Shown here: in pieces, positions 1-10,400 of the stretch
Layout: every line of letters starts with the position of its first letter
Numbering within the stretch: position 1 is the stretch's first letter
Source of the DNA: Batkoa obscura
Lineage: Eukaryota; Entomophthoromycota; Entomophthoromycetes; Entomophthorales; Batkoaceae
Length of the DNA stretch: 64,000 nt
NCBI GenBank assembly: GCA_030770535.1
Contig: JASVEC010000004.1
Location: forward strand, 248,001 to 312,000
Direction: 5' to 3'
Translations under genes and position numbers: made by a program
Notes under the pieces: generated by a model
The model's input: only the letters and a program-made list of their open reading frames with translations
What the model was told of the DNA's origin: nothing
Databases searched by the model: none

Positions 1-1289
1 CCTTGATTATTTAATGAAGAAAAAAGATACAAATAGTAATTTTATTTTATTTTTATTTTATAGTCTTAATATGTATTAGATACTAGAGCATTGTTTGAAA
101 GAAGTATAGAAAATATACCAAAAGACAAAGCGCTTGAGCTATGGGAAAAAATATCAAGCTATGAAGCAAATCATGGGGATATTTCTAATTTAGAAAAAAT
201 AGAATCACGTATCTTTGGGAGTTACTCATTAAGTAATTGTAGTTTTTTGTTTTTTTATTTTATCTAACATAATTTTAATAGTCTCTGCTTCAAGCCTATA
301 TGCTGAAAGGTTAAGTTATTTAGATATAAATGCAGATTCAGAGCTTGGACCTTTAGGTAACTCAACTAATTGTTGAATTATAAACTTTGTAATTTTACGT
401 TTTAGACAAAGGAATGACCAGTTTAAAACTAGTGTCGAATAACCCTGATGAAATTGCTAGTGCTATAGGAGCATCGAAGAAAACTTTATTAGACTCAGTA
501 ATTTCTGAAGAGTTTGTACGTCCAGATTTTAGTAAATGGACTTCCTATAAACCAAATGCTGATGGTACTAGAAATCCTGTTACAATTGCTTCATCATCTG
601 CAATGCCAGCAGCTCAAACTGTAAACCAAACCAACCCTATACAAGCTACTGCACCTATACCTGTCCCTGTACCTGCACCTGTACCTAGTGTTACATTAGA
701 GCAAATACCCCCACAGGCCCCTGCTCCTTTGACAAATATGATGGGTGCGCCTCAACTCCCACCTCAACCCCCAGTTATGCCACAAAATCCTCCTTTAGAT
801 CTTCCACCAGCAGTAGCATACTTTTTATCTCAAATACCCCCACCCAATGATTTCATAGGTAATTGTTTAATAATATACTATAATATGATTTTTACTAATC
901 CTTCTCCAGGTCCTAATATACCTGTTGATCGTGTTATAAATATGATTGGAGAAGCGGTTTTGAATATTCCACCAGCACCTGATATGCCAGGTAATATGAA
1001 CCCTAGCGCACGTATGCCACCAAACTTCCCGAATCAAATGTCACGTCGCCCAGGCCCACCAGGAGGGTTTAGAGTAATTTTGCTTTATATGTGTATTGAT
1101 TATTTATTAACATCATTTAAGCCAAATCAAGGTTTTAGAAACGACCACATGAAACGTATGCAACCTTCACCCCATACTGGGTTTCCAATGCCTTCAGAAG
1201 ATCAAAGTAAATATACTTTATTTGTTTATACTATGCATTTATATTTTTTAGATTTCCATCATATGCAAAAGAGAAATCGACAAATGTGA
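1..1289 (+). CDS. RNA14: mRNA 3'-end processing factor RNA14/CstF-77, C-terminal part (5' truncated by window)
   Basis: Subunit of the nuclear cleavage/polyadenylation machinery that scaffolds other factors through HAT repeats and a C-terminal 'monkeytail'. The window holds the last 325 codons. Visible are the final HAT repeat (core NTRALFERSIENIPK, then ALELWEKISSYEANHGD), the conserved link SYLDINADSELGPL, a long Pro-rich stretch, and the monkeytail motif LPPAVAYFLSQIPPP followed by VDRVINMI. Introns read at 36-79, about 209-281 (the donor could also be 233, same phase), 357-405, 859-909, 1074-1121 and 1207-1251. The last three are multiples of three without stops, so they can be missed. 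The frame is consistent across all exons to the stop at 1287-1289. The motif match is strong; only the second donor site is uncertain. Confidence 0.85.
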
Positions 1290-1610
1290 AGAGGGAGAGA
1301 AGATATCAAAAGGATAGCAATATTTTTATATTATTAACATTGACCGAATGCGAAAAATCATTTTTAGTTTTCTTTAATCTGTTTTTAATAAAGCTATAAA
1401 TTGTTTTTTATTTTTGTTTTATGATATCTTGTTATTTTAAGGGTTTACAATGGTTATAGAAGATTTTATTATTATAACGCTATATTTTATTGTTAGTTGT
1501 ATTATTTTAAAAATAGACCAACTGTTCGTTTTTTCTATCCTTGCCCATTTTCTTATCTTTGAATATTATTTGAGAATACTTGAGTTTATATTTTTTAAGA
1601 TTCAAAATAA

Positions 1611-1717
1611 TAAATGGGGATGTTTTTTTTGGTTTCATCACTTTTTCCATCTTTTAAGCGTTATTTGAGTGGAAAGATTGTCAGTAAAATTCTTAAATAA
1701 AAAAATACATCCCCAAA
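1611..1717 (+). mobile_element. MITE copy 1 (TA-type, ~105 bp family)
   Basis: Starts ATGGGGATGTTTTTTTTGG and ends AAAAAATACATCCCCA, with the shared core TTTAAGCGTTATTTGAGTGG. The outer ends have drifted (AAT instead of TAT). It lies 156 bp from an inverted copy. Confidence 0.8.
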
Positions 1718-1873
1718 TGATGATGATTGTAAATCTAAAAACAGTATTTAAATCAAATGACTTAATAAAAATTACAACGATTTGATTTGAAAATGAAAAA
1801 TCTATTTAATATCCAACTAGTCATTAATTTTAATAAAAATATTAGTACTAATTAAATCCATGTAGTTAAAATA

Positions 1874-1978
1874 TACATGAGGATGTATTTTTGTGTTTGA
1901 GAATTTTACTAACAATTTTTCCACCCAAATAGCGCTTAGAGATGGAAAAAGTGACGAAACTAAAAAAACACCCTCATA
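1874..1978 (-). mobile_element. MITE copy 2 (inverted)
   Basis: Reverse-orientation copy: begins TACATGAGGATGTATTTTTG, core CCACCCAAATAGCGCTTAG, ends AAAAACACCCTCATA. Confidence 0.8.
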
Positions 1979-3479
1979 TTACCATTATTACTTTTACAAT
2001 AAGCATCAATGATAAAATAAAAGTAATTTTTCTCAACTAATCTTCAAATAAAATATCACTGGTGTTAGTTTGAAAACGATAAAATTAATTATTTATAAAA
2101 TTAATAAAGGAGCCAAATGCGATGTATTAAATGTACAAGGATGTGTTCTTTACTTTGGTATTTTCTAGTATTTAGAGTTTATAATTACAAAAGATAGATA
2201 AATAAAATTATATTGTTATATTAAATTGCAACTAGGAGCAATATTTGAAAAAGTGGTACAAGAATTAATATAAGGTAGTTTTATTTAACTATAGAGCTTT
2301 GTCACAGGATTTTTGTTCCCCAACAAATCAAATCACTTCTTAATATATTTACTTACCTGTTATCTATCATCTTCTATTCTGTTATAAATATTTATACCAA
2401 AATATCAGCTAATTTTTTACAACTAAATACTTATATCTTAAGCAATAAAAGCTTATTAGATTTTAAGAGATCAACTTTCCTTCTTATTATTTATATTGTT
2501 GAAAATTATTTTGCTGTTAAAAAAATCAACTTTCTAATTATAGAAATAAATTTATTTACAAAGTTGCTTTAAGTGAAATAATTTTTTGTAATATTATTGT
2601 TGGTGTATTTATCGCAACCTTGACATTTTGATATAAAGTTATCTTGCTATACATTAGCTCAGAAATAACCACATGAATTATTGGTATCTTTCTTGTTTAA
2701 AGATATGCTATAATAAATGAGTTAACAAGAATACTGTAAATTATTATTCTGCTAAATTCTTTAGTCACTACCTTAGTACAACAGGATTGCGTACCCTATA
2801 GTTCGGCTAATCTTGGATGTGATAGATAATTGGGCTGGTAATTAATATTAAATTTTGACCTTTCAAATAAAGATATTTGACTAAGTTTATTAATCTCAGT
2901 TATTAAACTAATAAACAGTTAAATGAGGACATATGAAACAGGTATTGAAAACCAAGATAACTAAAAGTTGGTATAAATATCACAAATGTAAGTAAGTTCA
3001 AAATCAAAATTTAATATTATATATCACAAAGTAACTTAAAAACCTTTCTATTTATTATTATTTATAAATATAGTGCGCTTTTTTATGGTACAGCTTTTCA
3101 ATGTAACATTAGATAATAAAAAAACGAACATGTTATAATTCGTGTTTTTAATGATTTAAAAATTAAAACAATTAATTCAGTAGTTTTTGTGTACATGTTC
3201 TGTTTGTAAAAGATATTTTTGAGGAATAAATATATAAGAACGAATATTTAGAATAAGATTTAGCGGCATAGCCATCAAAATAATGTTAAAATAATGTTAA
3301 CATGATGTTTGGTTAACCATAATATTCTATGAAAAAATCTTACAAATCAATGGGATTAATCTAAAGTAATCTTTTACTTTTATACAAATTGAGAACAAGG
3401 TTATGAATAAAAACGAGATTCAGGAATAGAAGGGATAAATTTGAGGAAATTTGTAATATTTTTTATAAATCTGTCTCTT

Positions 3480-3508
3480 ATCTCAATTTTCGGCTGCTAA
3501 ATTGAGAT
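3480..3508. promoter_or_regulatory. perfect 10-bp inverted repeat upstream of THI5
   Basis: ATCTCAATTT and AAATTGAGAT are separated by a 9-nt loop (TCGGCTGCT), about 225 bp before the THI5 start codon. It could be a hairpin or a dimeric factor site. It does not match the TPP riboswitch core. Any role in thiamine response is speculation. Confidence 0.3.
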
Positions 3509-3677
3509 TTTTTAATGACGACACCAATTTTTTTTAGTTATTCATAATTCGAACTAATTTATCACGTTTTCACAAATACTTAAAAATCGAAATCAAATAC
3601 TATTACATCAACTTTAATCAAAATAATATTATATCTTGAATAATAATATTATTGGCTAGTATACAATGAGGGTATAG

Positions 3678-3685
3678 TATAAAAG
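3678..3685 (+). promoter_or_regulatory. TATA box of THI5
   Basis: TATAAAAG lies 48 bp before the THI5 ATG, as expected for a strongly regulated, highly expressed fungal gene. Confidence 0.5.
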
Positions 3686-3733
3686 AAATATTACATTCTA
3701 CTTTGATAATTTTTTAAACTACAATTTAAAAAC

Positions 3734-4711
3734 ATGAGTACTGACAAAATCACTTTCTTATTAAACTGGCAAGCTAACCCATACCATGCCCCAGTATATC
3801 TAGCCCAAAAATTAGGTTACTTTGCTGAGGAAGGTATCAAAGTAGCTATTTTAGAACCTTCTGATCCATCCGATGTCACTGAGCTTGTTGGTTCTGGTAA
3901 GGTCGATATGGGCCTTAAAGCCATGATTCACACCATTGCTGCAAAGGCAAGAGGCTTCCCAGTTACTTCCTTAGGTACTTTACTTGATGAGCCATTTACT
4001 GGTATCATCCATCTTAAGTCCAAATCTGGTATCACTGAAGATTTCCAGTCTTTACGTGGTAAACGCATTGGTTACGTTGGTGAATTTGGTAAGATTATTA
4101 TTGATGAACTTACTAAACACTACGGTATGACTCCAGAAGAGTACACCGCCGTCCGAGTTGGAATGAACGTTTCTGATGCTATCAAACGTGGTATCATTGA
4201 TGCTGGCGTTGGCCTTGAAAACGTACAACAAGTTGAGCTTGAGGAATGGTCTAAAGAACAAGGTCGTGATGCTGATGACGTTGCCATGCTTAGAATTGAT
4301 GAATTGGCTGAATTAGGGTGCTGCTGCTTCTGCTCCGTTCTTTACATTGCCAACGATAAATTCATCAAAGAAAACCCAGAAAAGGTAAGAAAATTCATGA
4401 ATGCCGTTAGTAAGGCTACTCAATACATGATCAACTCACCACAAAAAGCTTATAACCTCTATACTGAAATCAAACCCATCCTTGGTAATGACTTGAACCG
4501 TCAAATTTTCCAACGTTCCCGTGTCTACTTCTCTAAAACTTTAGAAAATGTACAAAGAGATTGGACTAAGGTTACTAAGTATGCCAAACGTCTTGCTGTA
4601 GTTGATGAAGATTTTGTACAAAACTGCACTAATGAGTTCCTCCCTCTAGTTGCACAATCAGTTAATGCCCCTGAAGATGCTCTCAGTTCAGCTGCTTTAT
4701 TAGCAAAATAA
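3734..4711 (+). CDS. THI5: HMP-P synthase (thiamine pyrimidine synthase, THI5/NMT1 family)
   Basis: Makes the thiamine pyrimidine (HMP-P) from PLP and a histidine of its own chain, a single-turnover reaction needing iron. The intronless 325-aa product is close to the usual ~340 aa. It keeps the key residues at the yeast/Candida numbering: Lys62 (PLP Schiff base) and His66 (histidine donor) in [15 protein letters not shown], and the iron-linked CCCFC motif at residues 196-200. The N-terminus [17 protein letters not shown] is family-typical. The start is the only ATG consistent with the family N-terminus, and a TATA box precedes it. Codon use is visibly more GC-rich than in neighbouring genes, which suggests high expression, as expected for an enzyme consumed in each turnover. 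A MITE lies about 70 bp after the stop. Confidence 0.97.
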   Translation: MSTDKITFLLNWQANPYHAPVYLAQKLGYFAEEGIKVAILEPSDPSDVTELVGSGKVDMGLKAMIHTIAAKARGFPVTSLGTLLDEPFTGIIHLKSKSGITEDFQSLRGKRIGYVGEFGKIIIDELTKHYGMTPEEYTAVRVGMNVSDAIKRGIIDAGVGLENVQQVELEEWSKEQGRDADDVAMLRIDELAELGCCCFCSVLYIANDKFIKENPEKVRKFMNAVSKATQYMINSPQKAYNLYTEIKPILGNDLNRQIFQRSRVYFSKTLENVQRDWTKVTKYAKRLAVVDEDFVQNCTNEFLPLVAQSVNAPEDALSSAALLAK

Positions 4712-5440
4712 CTTAATACTTAACTTTGAATTGAAATAAAAAAATTAGCTTCAAATATTTAAATTTTTAATGCATTTAGTCATTTGGGGGTGTTTTTTAT
4801 AGTTTCATCGCTTTTTCCATTTCTTAAGTGCTATTTGAGTGGAAAAATTGTTAGTAGAATTCTTAAACGAAAAAATACGTCCCCATTTAATAGTTAGACT
4901 TTTAACATTATTGTAATTTAATATTCGGGATACATAAGAATATTAATAAACAGATGAAAAGCATTATCAATAGAACAAATAATTTGTCAGCTTTGAATTT
5001 AGAAAATAAAAGTTATAATTATAACTTTTCACTATACTATTTTAAAATGTATTTTGAAATTTTCTTTATAAGAATATTTAAAGTTGCTCAGATAATAAAC
5101 CAATATTATCATTAATGACAAAGTGTCTGGGATTTCGATAAATAGTTTTAATAGCAGTTATTAAATATAGTTTGAATAAAGGTAATCATTATTTGACATG
5201 ATTTATTATAAACGATATATTGAAGTTTAAATATCAGTCAGACAGATTTTTGATTTATCCAATCCAAATAGTTTGAAAATTAACTTACATTTTATGTTTG
5301 CTAAATGGCACTCTATTAACCTTTATAGCTATAGTCATTCAGCTTATAGAAGCTGAATGTTCATTCCGAGTTTGGACGAATCTGAATAAGCTTAGGTTCA
5401 ATTGGTATACTATTATTAACATTTAACAATCTTTGAGTCA
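4712..5440. other. intergenic between convergent genes
   Basis: Apart from MITE copy 3 I see only AT-rich sequence. It contains the 3' ends of THI5 (+) and the unknown gene on the minus strand. Confidence 0.6.
4783..4886 (+). mobile_element. MITE copy 3, just 3' of THI5
   Basis: Begins TTTGGGGGTGTTTTTTATAG, core TTAAGTGCTATTTGAGTGG, ends AAAAAATACGTCCCCAT. The ends are slightly decayed. It lies 71 bp after the THI5 stop and could fall inside the 3' UTR. Confidence 0.8.
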
Positions 5441-5838
5441 CTAATCTAGTTCTAAGTCAGAATCAAAAGCTGGGTTCATCGGGCTGATAATGGGCTTAGT
5501 AAAGACCTTGACGTTGTTGTCTGTCTTAGCTTGGTAAGAACGTATTGCGTAATGAATTAAAGCTACTGACTGTTTAGCCATCTCATAATAGGAGGTATTA
5601 ATCTTTGGGTTAAACATACGAACATGTGATTGTATCTCATCCTTTGTTGGATAATTCATAGATGTAAAACACTCTCTTCCTATTTGTGGCGTTCCGTTAA
5701 TACCTGGGACATTAACAAAAGTCGAAACTCCGTCTTCTGTTGGTGTCTAATATAATATAAAATTAAAATTCTCTAATATAATATTTTCCATACCTCTACG
5801 TAAAAGCAATGAAATAACGTTTCTTCATTTTCACTCAT
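5441..5838 (-). CDS. hypothetical protein, 116 aa
   Basis: I do not recognise the family. Two exons: 5794-5838 (MSENEETLFHCFYVE) and 5441-5746, joined over a 47-bp intron (5747-5793) with a good GTATGG donor and TTAG acceptor. The joined frame is open and starts at the first ATG after an upstream stop. The product is soluble, without signal peptide or membrane segment, and has an acidic C-terminus (DSDLELD). Base composition is clearly coding-like, with higher GC than the flanks. It sits head-on to THI5 and upstream of the hydrolase on the same strand. The gene is probably real; function unknown. Confidence 0.6.
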
Positions 5839-5886
5839 TTTTTTAACCCTAAAAGTTATTACTTAATTTTACGATTTTTTTAAATT

Positions 5887-6719
5887 CTACCTTGTTGCTA
5901 GTTCTTTTGGCTTTCCAAGCTCATTAATGAACTCCAAATGATCAGTAACATATTGGTAGAATGACCCAATATGGTCTTTATATAAATATGCCCCAGCTGC
6001 CCCAGCTGCGACCGCTGCAATTGCTAATCCACCTAAAGCATACTTCATTTTACTATTTCCCGTATCTTTTACTTCTCTTGTATCTTTTACTTTTCTTGTA
6101 TCCATTGCTTTTTTAGTAAACTTTGACATGATACTTGTTGCTACCGAAGAAATAGTTGAAGCTTTCGAAGTAGCATGTCTACTAAACATATTTTTATTCA
6201 GCCCATAAAATGGGGTCTCATACGCAATTATGCCTAGCAGCTCTGGAAATGGTTGATAAAGAGAGTCTTTATTTAAATTTGTATCTTGCTTTTCGCTTAA
6301 ATATCTTAAATATGCATCCGAGCCTAAAATTTTAGAAAGATTATAATCTAATATATATTACATACCTAATAATCCCCCCATTGAATGCCCTACCATAATA
6401 GTTAATAGTGGAATATCACCACCAGGCTGAGAGCGGCGATGGCCTTCAATTCCCTTAAGCCAATCACAAAAACCGTCTATTGCTTTATTTATGTTCCCTT
6501 TAGTTTCAAACTGCGGATAAACAGCTATATTTATATGAGCTTCTGGAATTAAACCGTGTAAACTAGATTTTAGTTGTTCTGGAAATCCCTTTATATTGTT
6601 TTTAAATTTATTTAATTGATTTTGTTTAATGTACTTACTTCAAATGTTTGATCTGATCCTCTAAACCCATGAATAAAGACTAATAAAACTCTTAAACTTT
6701 GGTATTTCTTATTTTCCAT
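5887..6719 (-). CDS. alpha/beta hydrolase (DUF676/lipase-like) with C-terminal membrane anchor
   Basis: Three exons: 6639-6719, 6366-6588 and 5887-6323 (introns of 50 and 42 bp), giving 246 aa. Early in the chain is the oxyanion motif LVFIHGFRGSDQTF, and at about residues 95-102 the nucleophile elbow GHSMGG (serine in G-x-S-x-G). A further family-like stretch is IIAYETPFYGL. Near the C-terminus a hydrophobic helix (ALGGLAIAAVAAGAAGAYLY) is preceded by a Lys/Arg-rich segment with a repeated KVKDTREVKDT pattern, suggesting membrane anchoring. Such proteins are esterases or lipases acting at organelle membranes; the substrate cannot be told from sequence. The start codon is the first in frame and lies just before the hydrophobic first beta strand. 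Confidence 0.75.
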
Positions 6720-7435
6720 TTCTTAATTAATTTAAGATTAGTTGTTAAATTTATAAATGGCTGTTCTTCATAAATTTAATTGTTGTTATTGACAACATTC
6801 ATCTTTTTGGTAAGATAGTTATAGTGAGCTATTATTGGCTAAAAGTTAAAAGACTTTTTGGATGCAAACTTCAGGTGAAGAGCACTATAAATTAAACTCA
6901 ACAACAAAATTAACGCTACCTACAGCACTGATATGAGTTTATAGCAATAGAAAATATGAAAAATTTGAACCTATTTTGTAGCAACAAAACCAAGAGTTTT
7001 TACTTTTATTTTCAAATAATTTTTATCTATAAATTTTTATCTATAAATTTTTTTCATAAAACTGCTCATTAAGTAGCATTGGTTTTTAAAACTAATGGTC
7101 TACTATATTTGTTTTTAAGTAGAAATATACTTGTTAAAATGCAATAATTAAGACACTAAATTATTTTTTTTTGCTGTCAGATTGTAATTTATGATACCAT
7201 ACATACACTAAAATAGAATGGTTCAGTATGGCTTTATTCATTTAGTAGAAATACATTGAATTGTGATATCAAACTAGTAAAATATTTGATGGCACTTTTT
7301 TTATTTACCAAAATAAATTATAGCAATCTCTTAGGTAAACAATTAATTTTAAAATCTGGCAAATTAAATCTACCCATTTTTGCAATATTTAGAAAATTGC
7401 ACTAAATTTTGACTAATCTTTGTTTAAAATATTAA
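6720..7435. other. divergent intergenic region (hydrolase / SPT7 promoters)
   Basis: 716 bp of AT-rich sequence between the start codons of the hydrolase (-) and SPT7 (+). It must hold both promoters. A small direct repeat (ATAAATTTTTATCTATAAAT) is at about 7026-7048. No gene seen. Confidence 0.6.
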
Positions 7436-10400
7436 ATGTTAATTGAACATCTGGCTACTAATTACACAAAGTTGAGCCACTACGTAGCGAAGGAGGTAGA
7501 GAAATTGTATGGTTGGCGCAACTTGGTTAGCAATGTAAACTCAAGGATAATCTTACATTGTTTAAACACCGATGCTCTCTGGGATCAACTAGTGAATTAC
7601 ACCAATAATGATAAAGCAAAAGGATTTACAATAAAAGCAGAAATACATTGTAATGACAATAAACTAATAAAACCAAGCATAAATGGGACAAATGAAAATT
7701 CATATGGAGGCCATGGTTATAAAGGAAATTTTACAGTAGAATCAAAGATACTAAATTTGGATGAGCAACTTTTAGAAACATCACTTAAAATACGTCACAT
7801 CGTGAATGAGAAAGTTCTTCCTCATATAATGAAATCGGAATTTGGATCATCCTGTGGAAAGGTAATTGATTTTACTCCTTATTTTTTAAATGAAAGCATC
7901 AAATCTATTTCAAGTTTGGATATCAATAGCCAACTAAGGAATAAAATTTCTGATGACTATGATTGCGATTCAGATGCTGAGGATTCACAACCAACTGTTA
8001 AGAATGATTCCATCGTTTTATGCCTTGTGGACGAGATTTCTAAATTGAATTTCAGTTTTGAGGAAGAATTAAACATAAATGAAATTGAATCTGAAGATAT
8101 TTATCATGACATAATTTACGATAGAGATGTATTAAATGAAGTATATGATATTTTTTCATTAAAGGAAACAATTTTTCAAAAAGATTCAGAATTAAAAGAA
8201 TTGAAACAAAGATTAGACAAACTCGATCAAGTAGAATCTCCAGTAGAATCAGAAGATGAAGACGAAAAGACTGAAGATGAGAATAATCAACATCAATCGC
8301 CTATCTTTAATTGCGATAGAGGACCATTAAAATTTTTAATGAATTTGATTGATAAAACCCAAAATAAACTAAGCTCTTCAAAGAGCGAAATAAGGTCATT
8401 AGTAGGTGAGATGAATGGAGATGATGGTAGTAACTTTATAGCTCGTAATCATAAGACGGAGCTTTATGTAGCACTAGAAATGATAGTTCAAAATTTAATC
8501 GATTTTAAAGAACATAGCTTTCCATTTTTAAATCCAGTTCAACGAAAGAACGCACCTGATTATCATAGAGTCATCTCGAATCCCATGGATTTATCCACAT
8601 TATCTAGAAGAGTAAAAGCAAGAAAGTACCAAACTCAACAGGACTTTGAAAAGGATCTTTTTTTAATTTATTCTAATTGCAGGAAATATAATACAGCTGA
8701 AGGTAATGAATACATAAAGCATGCGGACGCGATGGAGGATCATTCAAAAAGTTTACTAAAATCCATCCCTGAAGATTTCAATAAACCGTTTCCTATTCAA
8801 AATGGTAGAAGAGCTAGCTTTACTCCAATTAATATGAACTCAAAAAGGTCAAGTTCTACTTTAGATACCATTGGTGAAAGCGAAGAAAGGCATGCTAATT
8901 CGTTACTTGATAGATCGCAGAAAGCTTCTGCTGAATACAGAGCAAAGGAAAGCATAAATTTGAGGAATAAAATTAATGAAGTTTCAAACGAAATTACGAA
9001 ACTTAATGAAAAACTAACTTCATTAAAATTTAAAGTTGGCCTTGATCAAGACCCAAGGCTGAAAAAATGGTTAAGCATTACAAGAGATGCAAGAGCGAAT
9101 AATAGGTTGATGGGCTTTGCTTTAACTGAGAAAAAATTTGATGACTGCCCTATGATCATACAGGGCTCGTCTAATAATTTACTTCCAGAAATACTATATA
9201 ATGATTTAGAAAGAAATACGGAAACTGACATGAGCCTAACTTTTTCTAAAGCAGGCTTTAATCATTTACCATCTAATGGAGTCAATGGCACCCGAAAATT
9301 CAAAATATCCAACTCTAGTAAAATTAATGAAAAAATTGATGTGTATAAAGTGTATCCTGAATTAAATATGTCAGCAACAGTTCCAAGAATAAGCAACCTA
9401 AATGATTCATCTAAATTGTTTGATGAAGATTATATTGATCAAGCAGAAAGGAATCAACCAAATCTCGCAGAATATAAAGAGGCTTTGATTCCAGATAGTC
9501 ATTTTTCACGAGTATTTATGAATAGTATCGCTGAGTTAAAATGCACCCAAGAAATGAATGATAAAATAGGCACAGCTGAAGAATTTTTAGGAGACGACCT
9601 GGCTGGAAGTCATAATGCAGAAGCACTTAGATCAACAATTCACTATTTAAGTACAGAATCCAAACCAAACGTAACGCCGTTTTTGAGATTATTGGCAGAT
9701 AAAGGTAAATTATTAAATTCCCCTATTGTGGATAATAATGCGGCTAATGAGATGTGCATTCGTTCAACTTCATTGCTATTACAGAATGCAGGATTTGAAT
9801 CTTGTCAAGACCATTCTCTAAAAATATTAGCACAAATTATGGGTGAATATATTGAAAAGCTTGGAAAAACAATGCGCATATATATGGACCTATACGGAAA
9901 TGAAATGACAGCAGAAGAAATGCTACTGCACACATTATATGAAAACAAGGTTTCAAGTATTGAAGATATTAGCGATTATTTAGAAATGGGCCTTGAAAGG
10001 CAGTGTGAGAAATTTAGAGAAGCACAACAAAAGTTGAAAGATCATTTCAACACATTAATTTCAAGACCTAGTGGAAGCGGTATCAATGAGGAGGGTGAAT
10101 TTGACTTTGATAAAGGTCTTGATACATTTATGGCAGGTAACTTTGAAGATGTTACTGGAGATGACTTTTTTGGATTTAAAGAACTTGGTCTGGACAGAGA
10201 ATTGGGACTTGACACACTTTCAGTCCCAGCCCGTCTTTTGCTAGGGCATAAAAGGCAGACATTCGCACATATTATGAATGGAATGGAGGATTCCATACCG
10301 CCAGACTATACCCCACCCCCTGCTTATTCCCCAATTACGCAATCTACAGAGGTTATAGGGCTCCTCAAAGAATATTTCGATCAAAGGTTAAATGATGCTC

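Larger units (their letters stand above)
1290..3733. other. intergenic, AT-rich, with two MITE copies and a hairpin
   Basis: No convincing gene. It holds two copies of the ~105-bp MITE in opposite orientation (1611-1717 and 1874-1978), a 10-bp perfect inverted repeat (3480-3508) and the THI5 TATA box. A 72-codon open frame at 1450-1668 is hydrophobic by chance and runs into the first MITE, so I do not call it. Confidence 0.6.

Noticed and set aside
1450-1668. 72-codon hydrophobic open frame
   Set aside because: It runs into a MITE copy, has background composition and no family features.
2770-2840. Possible tRNA or RNA-gene fragment (TAGTTCGGCTAATC)
   Set aside because: No cloverleaf can be folded and no A-box plus B-box spacing fits.
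3400-3733. TPP riboswitch in the THI5 leader
   Set aside because: The conserved CUGAGA and the second conserved arm are absent.
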